NCBI GenBank assembly: GCA_964017185.1
Contig: OZ024883.1
Location: 40,602,395-40,666,394, forward strand
Reading direction: 5' to 3'
Length of the DNA stretch: 64,000 nt
DNA from: Rugalucina vietnamica
Taxonomy: Eukaryota > Mollusca > Bivalvia > Lucinida > Lucinidae
Positions 45,925-61,600 of the stretch are shown in pieces (within the stretch, counting starts at the first letter, position 1; each line of letters opens with the position of its first letter). The notes under the pieces are model-generated. The model had not been told where the DNA came from and did no database searches. It was given only the letters and a program-made list of their open reading frames with translations. The translations under genes and the position numbers were made by a program.

Positions 45925-48900
45925 ATGACTATCACAAAACGATTAGGAATTACATTAACTCCCCTTAGGTTGCATGCCGCGTCTACTGTACGGATTCCTC
46001 ATTCAACTAACAATTTTCAAAATTTATTACCTACTGTAAGGGTGACACCTCTTAATTTATTTTCGGCATCTACTGTTAATCTACACGGAGCTTCTAATTC
46101 TAATATGTTTCGTAATAATCTTCAGATTAGGTTATCTCCACTCAAATCACCAATTTTACGTAAATATATTAATCCGTTCAAGAGACCTGGAATGTACCCT
46201 AGTATTTCTAAGTGCAATGCCAAGAAGTGCAACTGTTGCAATCATTTATGCTCTAAGACTACTATCACTTCATCTGTGAATGGTAGGACATTTTCAGTGG
46301 TTAATGATTCTGATTTAGACTGAAAATCAATGGATCTTGTATATGTTCTTACTTGAAATACAAACAATTGTAGGATGCAATATGTTGGACAAACTTGTCG
46401 AACTTTGCAAAAACGATTTGGTGAGCACTATCGTAGAATCAGAAAGCCCAAAAGTAATGATACCTTTCTGTACCAGCATTTTAAGCGCACTGGTCATTCT
46501 CCCAATGATGTTAAAGTTCAACCAGTGGAGAAAATCTCATATGATGAAAATTCTTCAGTTAGATTCAAAAACATTAAACGATTTGAAACTGAACTTAAAT
46601 GGATAAAATTACTGCAAACACCCTTTCCACTGGGATTTAACGACAACATTTACCATGAAGGCAATATTTCCAAAATGCCCGATTTTGATGTACTTACACT
46701 TTCGGACTCTCGTAAACGTAAATCTAGATCTCATGGTATACGGAAAAAGGGTAATGACAAACGTAAACGGTGTGCTGCATTGAAATTGAACATTTCTCTT
46801 AATGATTTAGCTGTTAAACTAAGGATTCACGGTCGACATCCAATGCTGTCGTATCTTAGTTCTCTACCTATTGCTGCATTACGTTCCTTGGACACAGAGG
46901 CTAATAGATTTTACGATAGAAATCATCAAATGTATGACGCTGCACTGTTAACAAGATGTTATACTCAGCATGCTCTTCGTCCATTTATCGATTCCGAATC
47001 TAATCACATTAGAAGTTTTATTAAAATTCCTTTCATCAATAAAGGAATTGACTTTATTGATTTACCAAGCATATTCCAGGATAAATCAGTGACACAGTCT
47101 ATACCTACCTACTTCCAAAATTCAGAACCTCCTATTATTTGTTACAAATATAACAAACCAATCAGAAATACAATTTTTAATTTCAATAAACTTGTTTCTG
47201 ATCTTGATATCCATGCTAATACTCCTAAGTCTTGAGATTGTAAAGATTCAAAATATGTTTATCAACCCGCTGGACATATTATTACTGGAAATTTAAAAAT
47301 AATTTCGGATTCTAGAATTCGCAAAATTGTTTCTAAAGGTCCGAAATATAGATTCCCTTCCTACATTAATTTCGACAAATGTAGAGAGGAGATTTCATCT
47401 GCATTAAATGATTTCGGTAATCGATGGTGTAAACGAGAGGGTGTTGAGGATAATGCTCTTAAAGAATGGAAAAGAAGTATCTTCACTATCGTGGATAAAC
47501 GTATTAAGTTTTATTCACAAAATACTAATCTTTTACCTCCTAAACCCAAATCGTCATTTAGGCATTTAAAGCAGGGTATCCAAGAATTTCATAGAAAGTA
47601 TGTCTTGGTTCCGGCAGATAAAGCCGCAAACAATGTTGTTGTCGTTTGTAGGCTTCACTACGTTAACACCTTAAAACAGGAGCTTGATGGTACCAGGGCT
47701 TATCTGGAGACAGATACTGATGAGGTGTCTGTAGTTAATGCCCACTTAAACGATTTACCTGTTAAGTTTTCTGTTTGTGTCAATGAAGGCCAAGACAAAC
47801 TTCCTACGATGTATTGGTTACCTAAGCTTCACAAAAGACCATACAAAGCTAGATTTATTGCAAATTCTAGCTCTTGTACTACCACTGAACTTTCTAAATT
47901 ATTAACTTCCTGTCTTACTGCTATCAAATCTCATGTTATAAGATACTGTGAGACAGTGTATGAAACTTCAAATAAAAATTGGTTTTGGTCAATTAAAAAT
48001 TCTGGTGAGGTGCTCAGTAAATTGAAGTGTAGAGGGTTCCGTGCGACAAGCTTGTCCACATATGATTTTTCAACTCTGTATACAACATTACCACATAATC
48101 TAATTAAAGAAAAACTTCTGGATTTGATAGAGTGGACCTTCAAAAGGGCATTAAAAAACTATGGTTCACTTTATTTGGCATGTAATGACAGAAAGGCTTT
48201 TTTCACTTCCTCTGACCAAAGTCGGTATACACTTTGGTCATGTCAGAATGTATGCGACGCCTTATCCTATCTCCTTGATAATATTTATATTAGATTTGGG
48301 ACCAAGTTATACAGACAAATTGTTGGAATTCCGATGGGTACAAATTGCGCACCTCTCGTAGCTGATTTATTTTTATACTGCTACGAAAGAGATTTCATGG
48401 ATTCTCTTAACCATGATAATCAAGCTGATGTTATCGAGGCTTTTAATTCCACATCTAGGTACCTCGATGACCTTTTGAACATTGACAACCCTTATTTTGA
48501 AGGTATGGTCAATCAAATTTATCCACCTGAACTTCAGTTGAACAAAGCCAATATCTCAGATACTGAAGCCCCCTTTTTAGATCTACATCTTTCTGTTGCT
48601 AATGGATTTGTTTCTTCTAAAATTTATGATAAGCGAGATGACTTTGATTTTGATATAGTAAATTTTCCTTTTTTGGATGGTGACGTTCCTCGTCGTGCTT
48701 CTTATGGTGTATACATTTCGCAACTTATTAGGTTTGCTAGAGTCTGCAATCATGTTACAGATTTCAACGCTCGAAATAAATGTTTAACGGCAAAACTTCT
48801 GCAACAGGGCTATCGGTATCATAAACTTCGAAAAACATTTTCTAAATTTTATCGTAGACACTATGAATTGATTTCCAAATATAATGTTGGGTTAAAGACG

Positions 48901-49158
48901 CTTTTAAGTGAGGGCCTTTCGGAACCTGAATTTTATGGTGACTTGGTTTACAAATTTAAGAAACTTAAAGGAATTAATGATTTTTCTTTTCAGTTCAGAA
49001 AAATCATAACACGTTACAGACGTATAGGTTATAACTTGAATGTTATGCGACAGTCTGCATGCTTAGTTTTTAACCCAATCATGGTTGATAACTATGCTGC
49101 CTTCTTTAATTGCACGCCGGTGGGTCGGGCGTCAGACTCTATGATGGCCCCGACATAA
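45925..49158 (+). CDS. Naiad PLE polyprotein, copy 2
   Basis: The predicted product is identical to that of copy 1, with in-frame TGAs at 46321, 46354 and 47233. It is separated from copy 1 by 992 nt that hold copy 1's 3' UTR (to 45549) and this copy's 5' leader. There is no frameshift or extra stop, so it should be as functional as copy 1. Confidence 0.87.
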
Positions 49159-49216
49159 AGCTATTCATTTTAGTTGGTTGGGGCCGGAGCTTCTTGTCTG
49201 TTGCTTGGCCCACCGG
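49117..49216 (+). promoter_or_regulatory. SECIS-like element, copy 2
   Basis: Sequence identical to 44891-44990: ATGA at 49141, GGAG at 49186, apical AAA at 49157 overlapping the stop. Confidence 0.83.
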
Positions 49217-50150
49217 GGTCCAACTGGTGTTTTTCTTTTGCTCCGGAGTTAGTAGGTTATTCGGCGCCCAGGGATCTCCATCGTCGGGCAGCTTACTCAG
49301 TCTGTGAGTCCTGGTTTTTGATTCATCAGGATGTTTATCATGATTTATTTGTTTGTTCTTGATGATTCATTGACTAGTTAGAGATTCACCACGAGGACCG
49401 AATAACTAACTAAATGTTATGAACCACTGCGGAAGCTGAGGGTGAGGTTATGGCCATGTAAAACCGGTTTAAGCCCGCCAGTAACTTTGTGTTACTGATC
49501 GTTCCAAGTCGATACTTCTGTGGTGGTTCTTTCTGTTTTATGTCTTGGTGTTTTAAATTTCTGTGCTGTTGGCGCCTTATGTGTGTTTTCATATTTTTAG
49601 TTAAGTTAAGGTAACTGAGTGGCCACCTGTTGGGAAAATAGCTGCTCATTCGGCTTACGATATGTTTCATGGTATAAGTACCTGATTGTTAGTTTGGTTT
49701 TTTCCCACCTCGGTTTTTGGAGTGGGAATCTTTTTCTGATTGCGCCTTTTCCTGATCTTTGCCTACTTGTACCTTTTTATATCAGAGTTCTTGTGGTTGT
49801 GCCGTGTGGCGGCCCTAAAAAGTCTCCCCGTACATCCATTTAATGCTCTTATTTTTCCAATCCTCAGGGATTGCTTGCAATCAGTTTGTATTTTCCTATC
49901 TCTAACTACCACAACTCTTCGATACCGTATTGAAGGTCATTAGTTGACCGTCACTCGTATCTCGTTGTATAAGCGATTCTTACGTTTCTATCCATGGACT
50001 TGTATTAGACATGGACCTGAGGTGTGGGTTTCGGTTATACCTTTTTCTTTCATTCGAAAGTTTTTGCATTACGATTAAGTGCATTATTTATTCTATAACC
50101 GGTATGAGTGTCGCGCTCCTTTTGGCAGTATCAACACAATACTCCCAACT

Positions 50151-53100
50151 ATGACTATCACAAAACGATTAGGAATTACATTAACTCCCCTTAGGTTGCA
50201 TGCCGCGTCTACTGTACGGATTCCTCATTCAACTAACAATTTTCAAAATTTATTACCTACTGTAAGGGTGACACCTCTTAATTTATTTTCGGCATCTACT
50301 GTTAATCTACACGGAGCTTCTAATTCTAATATGTTTCGTAATAATCTTCAGATTAGGTTATCTCCACTCAAATCACCAATTTTACGTAAATATATTAATC
50401 CGTTCAAGAGACCTGGAATGTACCCTAGTATTTCTAAGTGCAATGCCAAGAAGTGCAACTGTTGCAATCATTTATGCTCTAAGACTACTATCACTTCATC
50501 TGTGAATGGTAGGACATTTTCAGTGGTTAATGATTCTGATTTAGACTGAAAATCAATGGATCTTGTATATGTTCTTACTTGAAATACAAACAATTGTAGG
50601 ATGCAATATGTTGGACAAACTTGTCGAACTTTGCAAAAACGATTTGGTGAGCACTATCGTAGAATCAGAAAGCCCAAAAGTAATGATACCTTTCTGTACC
50701 AGCATTTTAAGCGCACTGGTCATTCTCCCAATGATGTTAAAGTTCAACCAGTGGAGAAAATCTCATATGATGAAAATTCTTCAGTTAGATTCAAAAACAT
50801 TAAACGATTTGAAACTGAACTTAAATGGATAAAATTACTGCAAACACCCTTTCCACTGGGATTTAACGACAACATTTACCATGAAGGCAATATTTCCAAA
50901 ATGCCCGATTTTGATGTACTTACACTTTCGGACTCTCGTAAACGTAAATCTAGATCTCATGGTATACGGAAAAAGGGTAATGACAAACGTAAACGGTGTG
51001 CTGCATTGAAATTGAACATTTCTCTTAATGATTTAGCTGTTAAACTAAGGATTCACGGTCGACATCCAATGCTGTCGTATCTTAGTTCTCTACCTATTGC
51101 TGCATTACGTTCCTTGGACACAGAGGCTAATAGATTTTACGATAGAAATCATCAAATGTATGACGCTGCACTGTTAACAAGATGTTATACTCAGCATGCT
51201 CTTCGTCCATTTATCGATTCCGAATCTAATCACATTAGAAGTTTTATTAAAATTCCTTTCATCAATAAAGGAATTGACTTTATTGATTTACCAAGCATAT
51301 TCCAGGATAAATCAGTGACACAGTCTATACCTACCTACTTCCAAAATTCAGAACCTCCTATTATTTGTTACAAATATAACAAACCAATCAGAAATACAAT
51401 TTTTAATTTCAATAAACTTGTTTCTGATCTTGATATCCATGCTAATACTCCTAAGTCTTGAGATTGTAAAGATTCAAAATATGTTTATCAACCCGCTGGA
51501 CATATTATTACTGGAAATTTAAAAATAATTTCGGATTCTAGAATTCGCAAAATTGTTTCTAAAGGTCCGAAATATAGATTCCCTTCCTACATTAATTTCG
51601 ACAAATGTAGAGAGGAGATTTCATCTGCATTAAATGATTTCGGTAATCGATGGTGTAAACGAGAGGGTGTTGAGGATAATGCTCTTAAAGAATGGAAAAG
51701 AAGTATCTTCACTATCGTGGATAAACGTATTAAGTTTTATTCACAAAATACTAATCTTTTACCTCCTAAACCCAAATCGTCATTTAGGCATTTAAAGCAG
51801 GGTATCCAAGAATTTCATAGAAAGTATGTCTTGGTTCCGGCAGATAAAGCCGCAAACAATGTTGTTGTCGTTTGTAGGCTTCACTACGTTAACACCTTAA
51901 AACAGGAGCTTGATGGTACCAGGGCTTATCTGGAGACAGATACTGATGAGGTGTCTGTAGTTAATGCCCACTTAAACGATTTACCTGTTAAGTTTTCTGT
52001 TTGTGTCAATGAAGGCCAAGACAAACTTCCTACGATGTATTGGTTACCTAAGCTTCACAAAAGACCATACAAAGCTAGATTTATTGCAAATTCTAGCTCT
52101 TGTACTACCACTGAACTTTCTAAATTATTAACTTCCTGTCTTACTGCTATCAAATCTCATGTTATAAGATACTGTGAGACAGTGTATGAAACTTCAAATA
52201 AAAATTGGTTTTGGTCAATTAAAAATTCTGGTGAGGTGCTCAGTAAATTGAAGTGTAGAGGGTTCCGTGCGACAAGCTTGTCCACATATGATTTTTCAAC
52301 TCTGTATACAACATTACCACATAATCTAATTAAAGAAAAACTTCTGGATTTGATAGAGTGGACCTTCAAAAGGGCATTAAAAAACTATGGTTCACTTTAT
52401 TTGGCATGTAATGACAGAAAGGCTTTTTTCACTTCCTCTGACCAAAGTCGGTATACACTTTGGTCATGTCAGAATGTATGCGACGCCTTATCCTATCTCC
52501 TTGATAATATTTATATTAGATTTGGGACCAAGTTATACAGACAAATTGTTGGAATTCCGATGGGTACAAATTGCGCACCTCTCGTAGCTGATTTATTTTT
52601 ATACTGCTACGAAAGAGATTTCATGGATTCTCTTAACCATGATAATCAAGCTGATGTTATCGAGGCTTTTAATTCCACATCTAGGTACCTCGATGACCTT
52701 TTGAACATTGACAACCCTTATTTTGAAGGTATGGTCAATCAAATTTATCCACCTGAACTTCAGTTGAACAAAGCCAATATCTCAGATACTGAAGCCCCCT
52801 TTTTAGATCTACATCTTTCTGTTGCTAATGGATTTGTTTCTTCTAAAATTTATGATAAGCGAGATGACTTTGATTTTGATATAGTAAATTTTCCTTTTTT
52901 GGATGGTGACGTTCCTCGTCGTGCTTCTTATGGTGTATACATTTCGCAACTTATTAGGTTTGCTAGAGTCTGCAATCATGTTACAGATTTCAACGCTCGA
53001 AATAAATGTTTAACGGCAAAACTTCTGCAACAGGGCTATCGGTATCATAAACTTCGAAAAACATTTTCTAAATTTTATCGTAGACACTATGAATTGATTT

Positions 53101-53384
53101 CCAAATATAATGTTGGGTTAAAGACGCTTTTAAGTGAGGGCCTTTCGGAACCTGAATTTTATGGTGACTTGGTTTACAAATTTAAGAAACTTAAAGGAAT
53201 TAATGATTTTTCTTTTCAGTTCAGAAAAATCATAACACGTTACAGACGTATAGGTTATAACTTGAATGTTATGCGACAGTCTGCATGCTTAGTTTTTAAC
53301 CCAATCATGGTTGATAACTATGCTGCCTTCTTTAATTGCACGCCGGTGGGTCGGGCGTCAGACTCTATGATGGCCCCGACATAA
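50151..53384 (+). CDS. Naiad PLE polyprotein, copy 3
   Basis: The predicted product is identical to that of copy 1. In-frame TGAs lie at 50547, 50580 and 51459; the frame stops with TAA at 53382-53384. All nuclease and RT motifs are intact. Confidence 0.87.
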
Positions 53385-53442
53385 AGCTATTCATTTTAGT
53401 TGGTTGGGGCCGGAGCTTCTTGTCTGTTGCTTGGCCCACCGG
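53343..53442 (+). promoter_or_regulatory. SECIS-like element, copy 3
   Basis: Sequence identical to 44891-44990: ATGA at 53367, GGAG at 53412, apical AAA at 53383. Confidence 0.83.
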
Positions 53443-54376
53443 GGTCCAACTGGTGTTTTTCTTTTGCTCCGGAGTTAGTAGGTTATTCGGCGCCCAGGGA
53501 TCTCCATCGTCGGGCAGCTTACTCAGTCTGTGAGTCCTGGTTTTTGATTCATCAGGATGTTTATCATGATTTATTTGTTTGTTCTTGATGATTCATTGAC
53601 TAGTTAGAGATTCACCACGAGGACCGAATAACTAACTAAATGTTATGAACCACTGCGGAAGCTGAGGGTGAGGTTATGGCCATGTAAAACCGGTTTAAGC
53701 CCGCCAGTAACTTTGTGTTACTGATCGTTCCAAGTCGATACTTCTGTGGTGGTTCTTTCTGTTTTATGTCTTGGTGTTTTAAATTTCTGTGCTGTTGGCG
53801 CCTTATGTGTGTTTTCATATTTTTAGTTAAGTTAAGGTAACTGAGTGGCCACCTGTTGGGAAAATAGCTGCTCATTCGGCTTACGATATGTTTCATGGTA
53901 TAAGTACCTGATTGTTAGTTTGGTTTTTTCCCACCTCGGTTTTTGGAGTGGGAATCTTTTTCTGATTGCGCCTTTTCCTGATCTTTGCCTACTTGTACCT
54001 TTTTATATCAGAGTTCTTGTGGTTGTGCCGTGTGGCGGCCCTAAAAAGTCTCCCCGTACATCCATTTAATGCTCTTATTTTTCCAATCCTCAGGGATTGC
54101 TTGCAATCAGTTTGTATTTTCCTATCTCTAACTACCACAACTCTTCGATACCGTATTGAAGGTCATTAGTTGACCGTCACTCGTATCTCGTTGTATAAGC
54201 GATTCTTACGTTTCTATCCATGGACTTGTATTAGACATGGACCTGAGGTGTGGGTTTCGGTTATACCTTTTTCTTTCATTCGAAAGTTTTTGCATTACGA
54301 TTAAGTGCATTATTTATTCTATAACCGGTATGAGTGTCGCGCTCCTTTTGGCAGTATCAACACAATACTCCCAACT

Positions 54377-57300
54377 ATGACTATCACAAAACGATTAGGA
54401 ATTACATTAACTCCCCTTAGGTTGCATGCCGCGTCTACTGTACGGATTCCTCATTCAACTAACAATTTTCAAAATTTATTACCTACTGTAAGGGTGACAC
54501 CTCTTAATTTATTTTCGGCATCTACTGTTAATCTACACGGAGCTTCTAATTCTAATATGTTTCGTAATAATCTTCAGATTAGGTTATCTCCACTCAAATC
54601 ACCAATTTTACGTAAATATATTAATCCGTTCAAGAGACCTGGAATGTACCCTAGTATTTCTAAGTGCAATGCCAAGAAGTGCAACTGTTGCAATCATTTA
54701 TGCTCTAAGACTACTATCACTTCATCTGTGAATGGTAGGACATTTTCAGTGGTTAATGATTCTGATTTAGACTGAAAATCAATGGATCTTGTATATGTTC
54801 TTACTTGAAATACAAACAATTGTAGGATGCAATATGTTGGACAAACTTGTCGAACTTTGCAAAAACGATTTGGTGAGCACTATCGTAGAATCAGAAAGCC
54901 CAAAAGTAATGATACCTTTCTGTACCAGCATTTTAAGCGCACTGGTCATTCTCCCAATGATGTTAAAGTTCAACCAGTGGAGAAAATCTCATATGATGAA
55001 AATTCTTCAGTTAGATTCAAAAACATTAAACGATTTGAAACTGAACTTAAATGGATAAAATTACTGCAAACACCCTTTCCACTGGGATTTAACGACAACA
55101 TTTACCATGAAGGCAATATTTCCAAAATGCCCGATTTTGATGTACTTACACTTTCGGACTCTCGTAAACGTAAATCTAGATCTCATGGTATACGGAAAAA
55201 GGGTAATGACAAACGTAAACGGTGTGCTGCATTGAAATTGAACATTTCTCTTAATGATTTAGCTGTTAAACTAAGGATTCACGGTCGACATCCAATGCTG
55301 TCGTATCTTAGTTCTCTACCTATTGCTGCATTACGTTCCTTGGACACAGAGGCTAATAGATTTTACGATAGAAATCATCAAATGTATGACGCTGCACTGT
55401 TAACAAGATGTTATACTCAGCATGCTCTTCGTCCATTTATCGATTCCGAATCTAATCACATTAGAAGTTTTATTAAAATTCCTTTCATCAATAAAGGAAT
55501 TGACTTTATTGATTTACCAAGCATATTCCAGGATAAATCAGTGACACAGTCTATACCTACCTACTTCCAAAATTCAGAACCTCCTATTATTTGTTACAAA
55601 TATAACAAACCAATCAGAAATACAATTTTTAATTTCAATAAACTTGTTTCTGATCTTGATATCCATGCTAATACTCCTAAGTCTTGAGATTGTAAAGATT
55701 CAAAATATGTTTATCAACCCGCTGGACATATTATTACTGGAAATTTAAAAATAATTTCGGATTCTAGAATTCGCAAAATTGTTTCTAAAGGTCCGAAATA
55801 TAGATTCCCTTCCTACATTAATTTCGACAAATGTAGAGAGGAGATTTCATCTGCATTAAATGATTTCGGTAATCGATGGTGTAAACGAGAGGGTGTTGAG
55901 GATAATGCTCTTAAAGAATGGAAAAGAAGTATCTTCACTATCGTGGATAAACGTATTAAGTTTTATTCACAAAATACTAATCTTTTACCTCCTAAACCCA
56001 AATCGTCATTTAGGCATTTAAAGCAGGGTATCCAAGAATTTCATAGAAAGTATGTCTTGGTTCCGGCAGATAAAGCCGCAAACAATGTTGTTGTCGTTTG
56101 TAGGCTTCACTACGTTAACACCTTAAAACAGGAGCTTGATGGTACCAGGGCTTATCTGGAGACAGATACTGATGAGGTGTCTGTAGTTAATGCCCACTTA
56201 AACGATTTACCTGTTAAGTTTTCTGTTTGTGTCAATGAAGGCCAAGACAAACTTCCTACGATGTATTGGTTACCTAAGCTTCACAAAAGACCATACAAAG
56301 CTAGATTTATTGCAAATTCTAGCTCTTGTACTACCACTGAACTTTCTAAATTATTAACTTCCTGTCTTACTGCTATCAAATCTCATGTTATAAGATACTG
56401 TGAGACAGTGTATGAAACTTCAAATAAAAATTGGTTTTGGTCAATTAAAAATTCTGGTGAGGTGCTCAGTAAATTGAAGTGTAGAGGGTTCCGTGCGACA
56501 AGCTTGTCCACATATGATTTTTCAACTCTGTATACAACATTACCACATAATCTAATTAAAGAAAAACTTCTGGATTTGATAGAGTGGACCTTCAAAAGGG
56601 CATTAAAAAACTATGGTTCACTTTATTTGGCATGTAATGACAGAAAGGCTTTTTTCACTTCCTCTGACCAAAGTCGGTATACACTTTGGTCATGTCAGAA
56701 TGTATGCGACGCCTTATCCTATCTCCTTGATAATATTTATATTAGATTTGGGACCAAGTTATACAGACAAATTGTTGGAATTCCGATGGGTACAAATTGC
56801 GCACCTCTCGTAGCTGATTTATTTTTATACTGCTACGAAAGAGATTTCATGGATTCTCTTAACCATGATAATCAAGCTGATGTTATCGAGGCTTTTAATT
56901 CCACATCTAGGTACCTCGATGACCTTTTGAACATTGACAACCCTTATTTTGAAGGTATGGTCAATCAAATTTATCCACCTGAACTTCAGTTGAACAAAGC
57001 CAATATCTCAGATACTGAAGCCCCCTTTTTAGATCTACATCTTTCTGTTGCTAATGGATTTGTTTCTTCTAAAATTTATGATAAGCGAGGTGACTTTGAT
57101 TTTGATATAGTAAATTTTCCTTTTTTGGATGGTGACGTTCCTCGTCGTGCTTCTTATGGTGTATACATTTCGCAACTTATTAGGTTTGCTAGAGTCTGCA
57201 ATCATGTTACAGATTTCAACGCTCGAAATAAATGTTTAACGGCAAAACTTCTGCAACAGGGCTATCGGTATCATAAACTTCGAAAAACATTTTCTAAATT

Positions 57301-57610
57301 TTATCGTAGACACTATGAATTGATTTCCAAATATAATGTTGGGTTAAAGACGCTTTTAAGTGAGGGCCTTTCGGAACCTGAATTTTATGGTGACTTGGTT
57401 TACAAATTTAAGAAACTTAAAGGAATTAATGATTTTTCTTTTCAGTTCAGAAAAATCATAACACGTTACAGACGTATAGGTTATAACTTGAATGTTATGC
57501 GACAGTCTGCATGCTTAGTTTTTAACCCAATCATGGTTGATAACTATGCTGCCTTCTTTAATTGCACGCCGGTGGGTCGGGCGTCAGACTCTATGATGGC
57601 CCCGACATAA
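54377..57610 (+). CDS. Naiad PLE polyprotein, copy 4 (one substitution)
   Basis: As copy 1, with in-frame TGAs at 54773, 54806 and 55685. It carries an A-to-G change at 57090 that turns Asp905 into Gly in the conserved YDKRDDFDF stretch downstream of YLDD. This is the only coding difference among the five copies. Its effect is unknown, but the stretch looks conserved in the family, so activity may be reduced. Confidence 0.87.
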
Positions 57611-57668
57611 AGCTATTCATTTTAGTTGGTTGGGGCCGGAGCTTCTTGTCTGTTGCTTGGCCCACCGG
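57569..57668 (+). promoter_or_regulatory. SECIS-like element, copy 4
   Basis: Sequence identical to 44891-44990: ATGA at 57593, GGAG at 57638, apical AAA at 57609. Confidence 0.83.
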
Positions 57669-58602
57669 GGTCCAACTGGTGTTTTTCTTTTGCTCCGGAG
57701 TTAGTAGGTTATTCGGCGCCCAGGGATCTCCATCGTCGGGCAGCTTACTCAGTCTGTGAGTCCTGGTTTTTGATTCATCAGGATGTTTATCATGATTTAT
57801 TTGTTTGTTCTTGATGATTCATTGACTAGTTAGAGATTCACCACGAGGACCGAATAACTAACTAAATGTTATGAACCACTGCGGAAGCTGAGGGTGAGGT
57901 TATGGCCATGTAAAACCGGTTTAAGCCCGCCAGTAACTTTGTGTTACTGATCGTTCCAAGTCGATACTTCTGTGGTGGTTCTTTCTGTTTTATGTCTTGG
58001 TGTTTTAAATTTCTGTGCTGTTGGCGCCTTATGTGTGTTTTCATATTTTTAGTTAAGTTAAGGTAACTGAGTGGCCACCTGTTGGGAAAATAGCTGCTCA
58101 TTCGGCTTACGATATGTTTCATGGTATAAGTACCTGATTGTTAGTTTGGTTTTTTCCCACCTCGGTTTTTGGAGTGGGAATCTTTTTCTGATTGCGCCTT
58201 TTCCTGATCTTTGCCTACTTGTACCTTTTTATATCAGAGTTCTTGTGGTTGTGCCGTGTGGCGGCCCTAAAAAGTCTCCCCGTACATCCATTTAATGCTC
58301 TTATTTTTCCAATCCTCAGGGATTGCTTGCAATCAGTTTGTATTTTCCTATCTCTAACTACCACAACTCTTCGATACCGTATTGAAGGTCATTAGTTGAC
58401 CGTCACTCGTATCTCGTTGTATAAGCGATTCTTACGTTTCTATCCATGGACTTGTATTAGACATGGACCTGAGGTGTGGGTTTCGGTTATACCTTTTTCT
58501 TTCATTCGAAAGTTTTTGCATTACGATTAAGTGCATTATTTATTCTATAACCGGTATGAGTGTCGCGCTCCTTTTGGCAGTATCAACACAATACTCCCAA
58601 CT

Positions 58603-61600
58603 ATGACTATCACAAAACGATTAGGAATTACATTAACTCCCCTTAGGTTGCATGCCGCGTCTACTGTACGGATTCCTCATTCAACTAACAATTTTCAAAA
58701 TTTATTACCTACTGTAAGGGTGACACCTCTTAATTTATTTTCGGCATCTACTGTTAATCTACACGGAGCTTCTAATTCTAATATGTTTCGTAATAATCTT
58801 CAGATTAGGTTATCTCCACTCAAATCACCAATTTTACGTAAATATATTAATCCGTTCAAGAGACCTGGAATGTACCCTAGTATTTCTAAGTGCAATGCCA
58901 AGAAGTGCAACTGTTGCAATCATTTATGCTCTAAGACTACTATCACTTCATCTGTGAATGGTAGGACATTTTCAGTGGTTAATGATTCTGATTTAGACTG
59001 AAAATCAATGGATCTTGTATATGTTCTTACTTGAAATACAAACAATTGTAGGATGCAATATGTTGGACAAACTTGTCGAACTTTGCAAAAACGATTTGGT
59101 GAGCACTATCGTAGAATCAGAAAGCCCAAAAGTAATGATACCTTTCTGTACCAGCATTTTAAGCGCACTGGTCATTCTCCCAATGATGTTAAAGTTCAAC
59201 CAGTGGAGAAAATCTCATATGATGAAAATTCTTCAGTTAGATTCAAAAACATTAAACGATTTGAAACTGAACTTAAATGGATAAAATTACTGCAAACACC
59301 CTTTCCACTGGGATTTAACGACAACATTTACCATGAAGGCAATATTTCCAAAATGCCCGATTTTGATGTACTTACACTTTCGGACTCTCGTAAACGTAAA
59401 TCTAGATCTCATGGTATACGGAAAAAGGGTAATGACAAACGTAAACGGTGTGCTGCATTGAAATTGAACATTTCTCTTAATGATTTAGCTGTTAAACTAA
59501 GGATTCACGGTCGACATCCAATGCTGTCGTATCTTAGTTCTCTACCTATTGCTGCATTACGTTCCTTGGACACAGAGGCTAATAGATTTTACGATAGAAA
59601 TCATCAAATGTATGACGCTGCACTGTTAACAAGATGTTATACTCAGCATGCTCTTCGTCCATTTATCGATTCCGAATCTAATCACATTAGAAGTTTTATT
59701 AAAATTCCTTTCATCAATAAAGGAATTGACTTTATTGATTTACCAAGCATATTCCAGGATAAATCAGTGACACAGTCTATACCTACCTACTTCCAAAATT
59801 CAGAACCTCCTATTATTTGTTACAAATATAACAAACCAATCAGAAATACAATTTTTAATTTCAATAAACTTGTTTCTGATCTTGATATCCATGCTAATAC
59901 TCCTAAGTCTTGAGATTGTAAAGATTCAAAATATGTTTATCAACCCGCTGGACATATTATTACTGGAAATTTAAAAATAATTTCGGATTCTAGAATTCGC
60001 AAAATTGTTTCTAAAGGTCCGAAATATAGATTCCCTTCCTACATTAATTTCGACAAATGTAGAGAGGAGATTTCATCTGCATTAAATGATTTCGGTAATC
60101 GATGGTGTAAACGAGAGGGTGTTGAGGATAATGCTCTTAAAGAATGGAAAAGAAGTATCTTCACTATCGTGGATAAACGTATTAAGTTTTATTCACAAAA
60201 TACTAATCTTTTACCTCCTAAACCCAAATCGTCATTTAGGCATTTAAAGCAGGGTATCCAAGAATTTCATAGAAAGTATGTCTTGGTTCCGGCAGATAAA
60301 GCCGCAAACAATGTTGTTGTCGTTTGTAGGCTTCACTACGTTAACACCTTAAAACAGGAGCTTGATGGTACCAGGGCTTATCTGGAGACAGATACTGATG
60401 AGGTGTCTGTAGTTAATGCCCACTTAAACGATTTACCTGTTAAGTTTTCTGTTTGTGTCAATGAAGGCCAAGACAAACTTCCTACGATGTATTGGTTACC
60501 TAAGCTTCACAAAAGACCATACAAAGCTAGATTTATTGCAAATTCTAGCTCTTGTACTACCACTGAACTTTCTAAATTATTAACTTCCTGTCTTACTGCT
60601 ATCAAATCTCATGTTATAAGATACTGTGAGACAGTGTATGAAACTTCAAATAAAAATTGGTTTTGGTCAATTAAAAATTCTGGTGAGGTGCTCAGTAAAT
60701 TGAAGTGTAGAGGGTTCCGTGCGACAAGCTTGTCCACATATGATTTTTCAACTCTGTATACAACATTACCACATAATCTAATTAAAGAAAAACTTCTGGA
60801 TTTGATAGAGTGGACCTTCAAAAGGGCATTAAAAAACTATGGTTCACTTTATTTGGCATGTAATGACAGAAAGGCTTTTTTCACTTCCTCTGACCAAAGT
60901 CGGTATACACTTTGGTCATGTCAGAATGTATGCGACGCCTTATCCTATCTCCTTGATAATATTTATATTAGATTTGGGACCAAGTTATACAGACAAATTG
61001 TTGGAATTCCGATGGGTACAAATTGCGCACCTCTCGTAGCTGATTTATTTTTATACTGCTACGAAAGAGATTTCATGGATTCTCTTAACCATGATAATCA
61101 AGCTGATGTTATCGAGGCTTTTAATTCCACATCTAGGTACCTCGATGACCTTTTGAACATTGACAACCCTTATTTTGAAGGTATGGTCAATCAAATTTAT
61201 CCACCTGAACTTCAGTTGAACAAAGCCAATATCTCAGATACTGAAGCCCCCTTTTTAGATCTACATCTTTCTGTTGCTAATGGATTTGTTTCTTCTAAAA
61301 TTTATGATAAGCGAGATGACTTTGATTTTGATATAGTAAATTTTCCTTTTTTGGATGGTGACGTTCCTCGTCGTGCTTCTTATGGTGTATACATTTCGCA
61401 ACTTATTAGGTTTGCTAGAGTCTGCAATCATGTTACAGATTTCAACGCTCGAAATAAATGTTTAACGGCAAAACTTCTGCAACAGGGCTATCGGTATCAT
61501 AAACTTCGAAAAACATTTTCTAAATTTTATCGTAGACACTATGAATTGATTTCCAAATATAATGTTGGGTTAAAGACGCTTTTAAGTGAGGGCCTTTCGG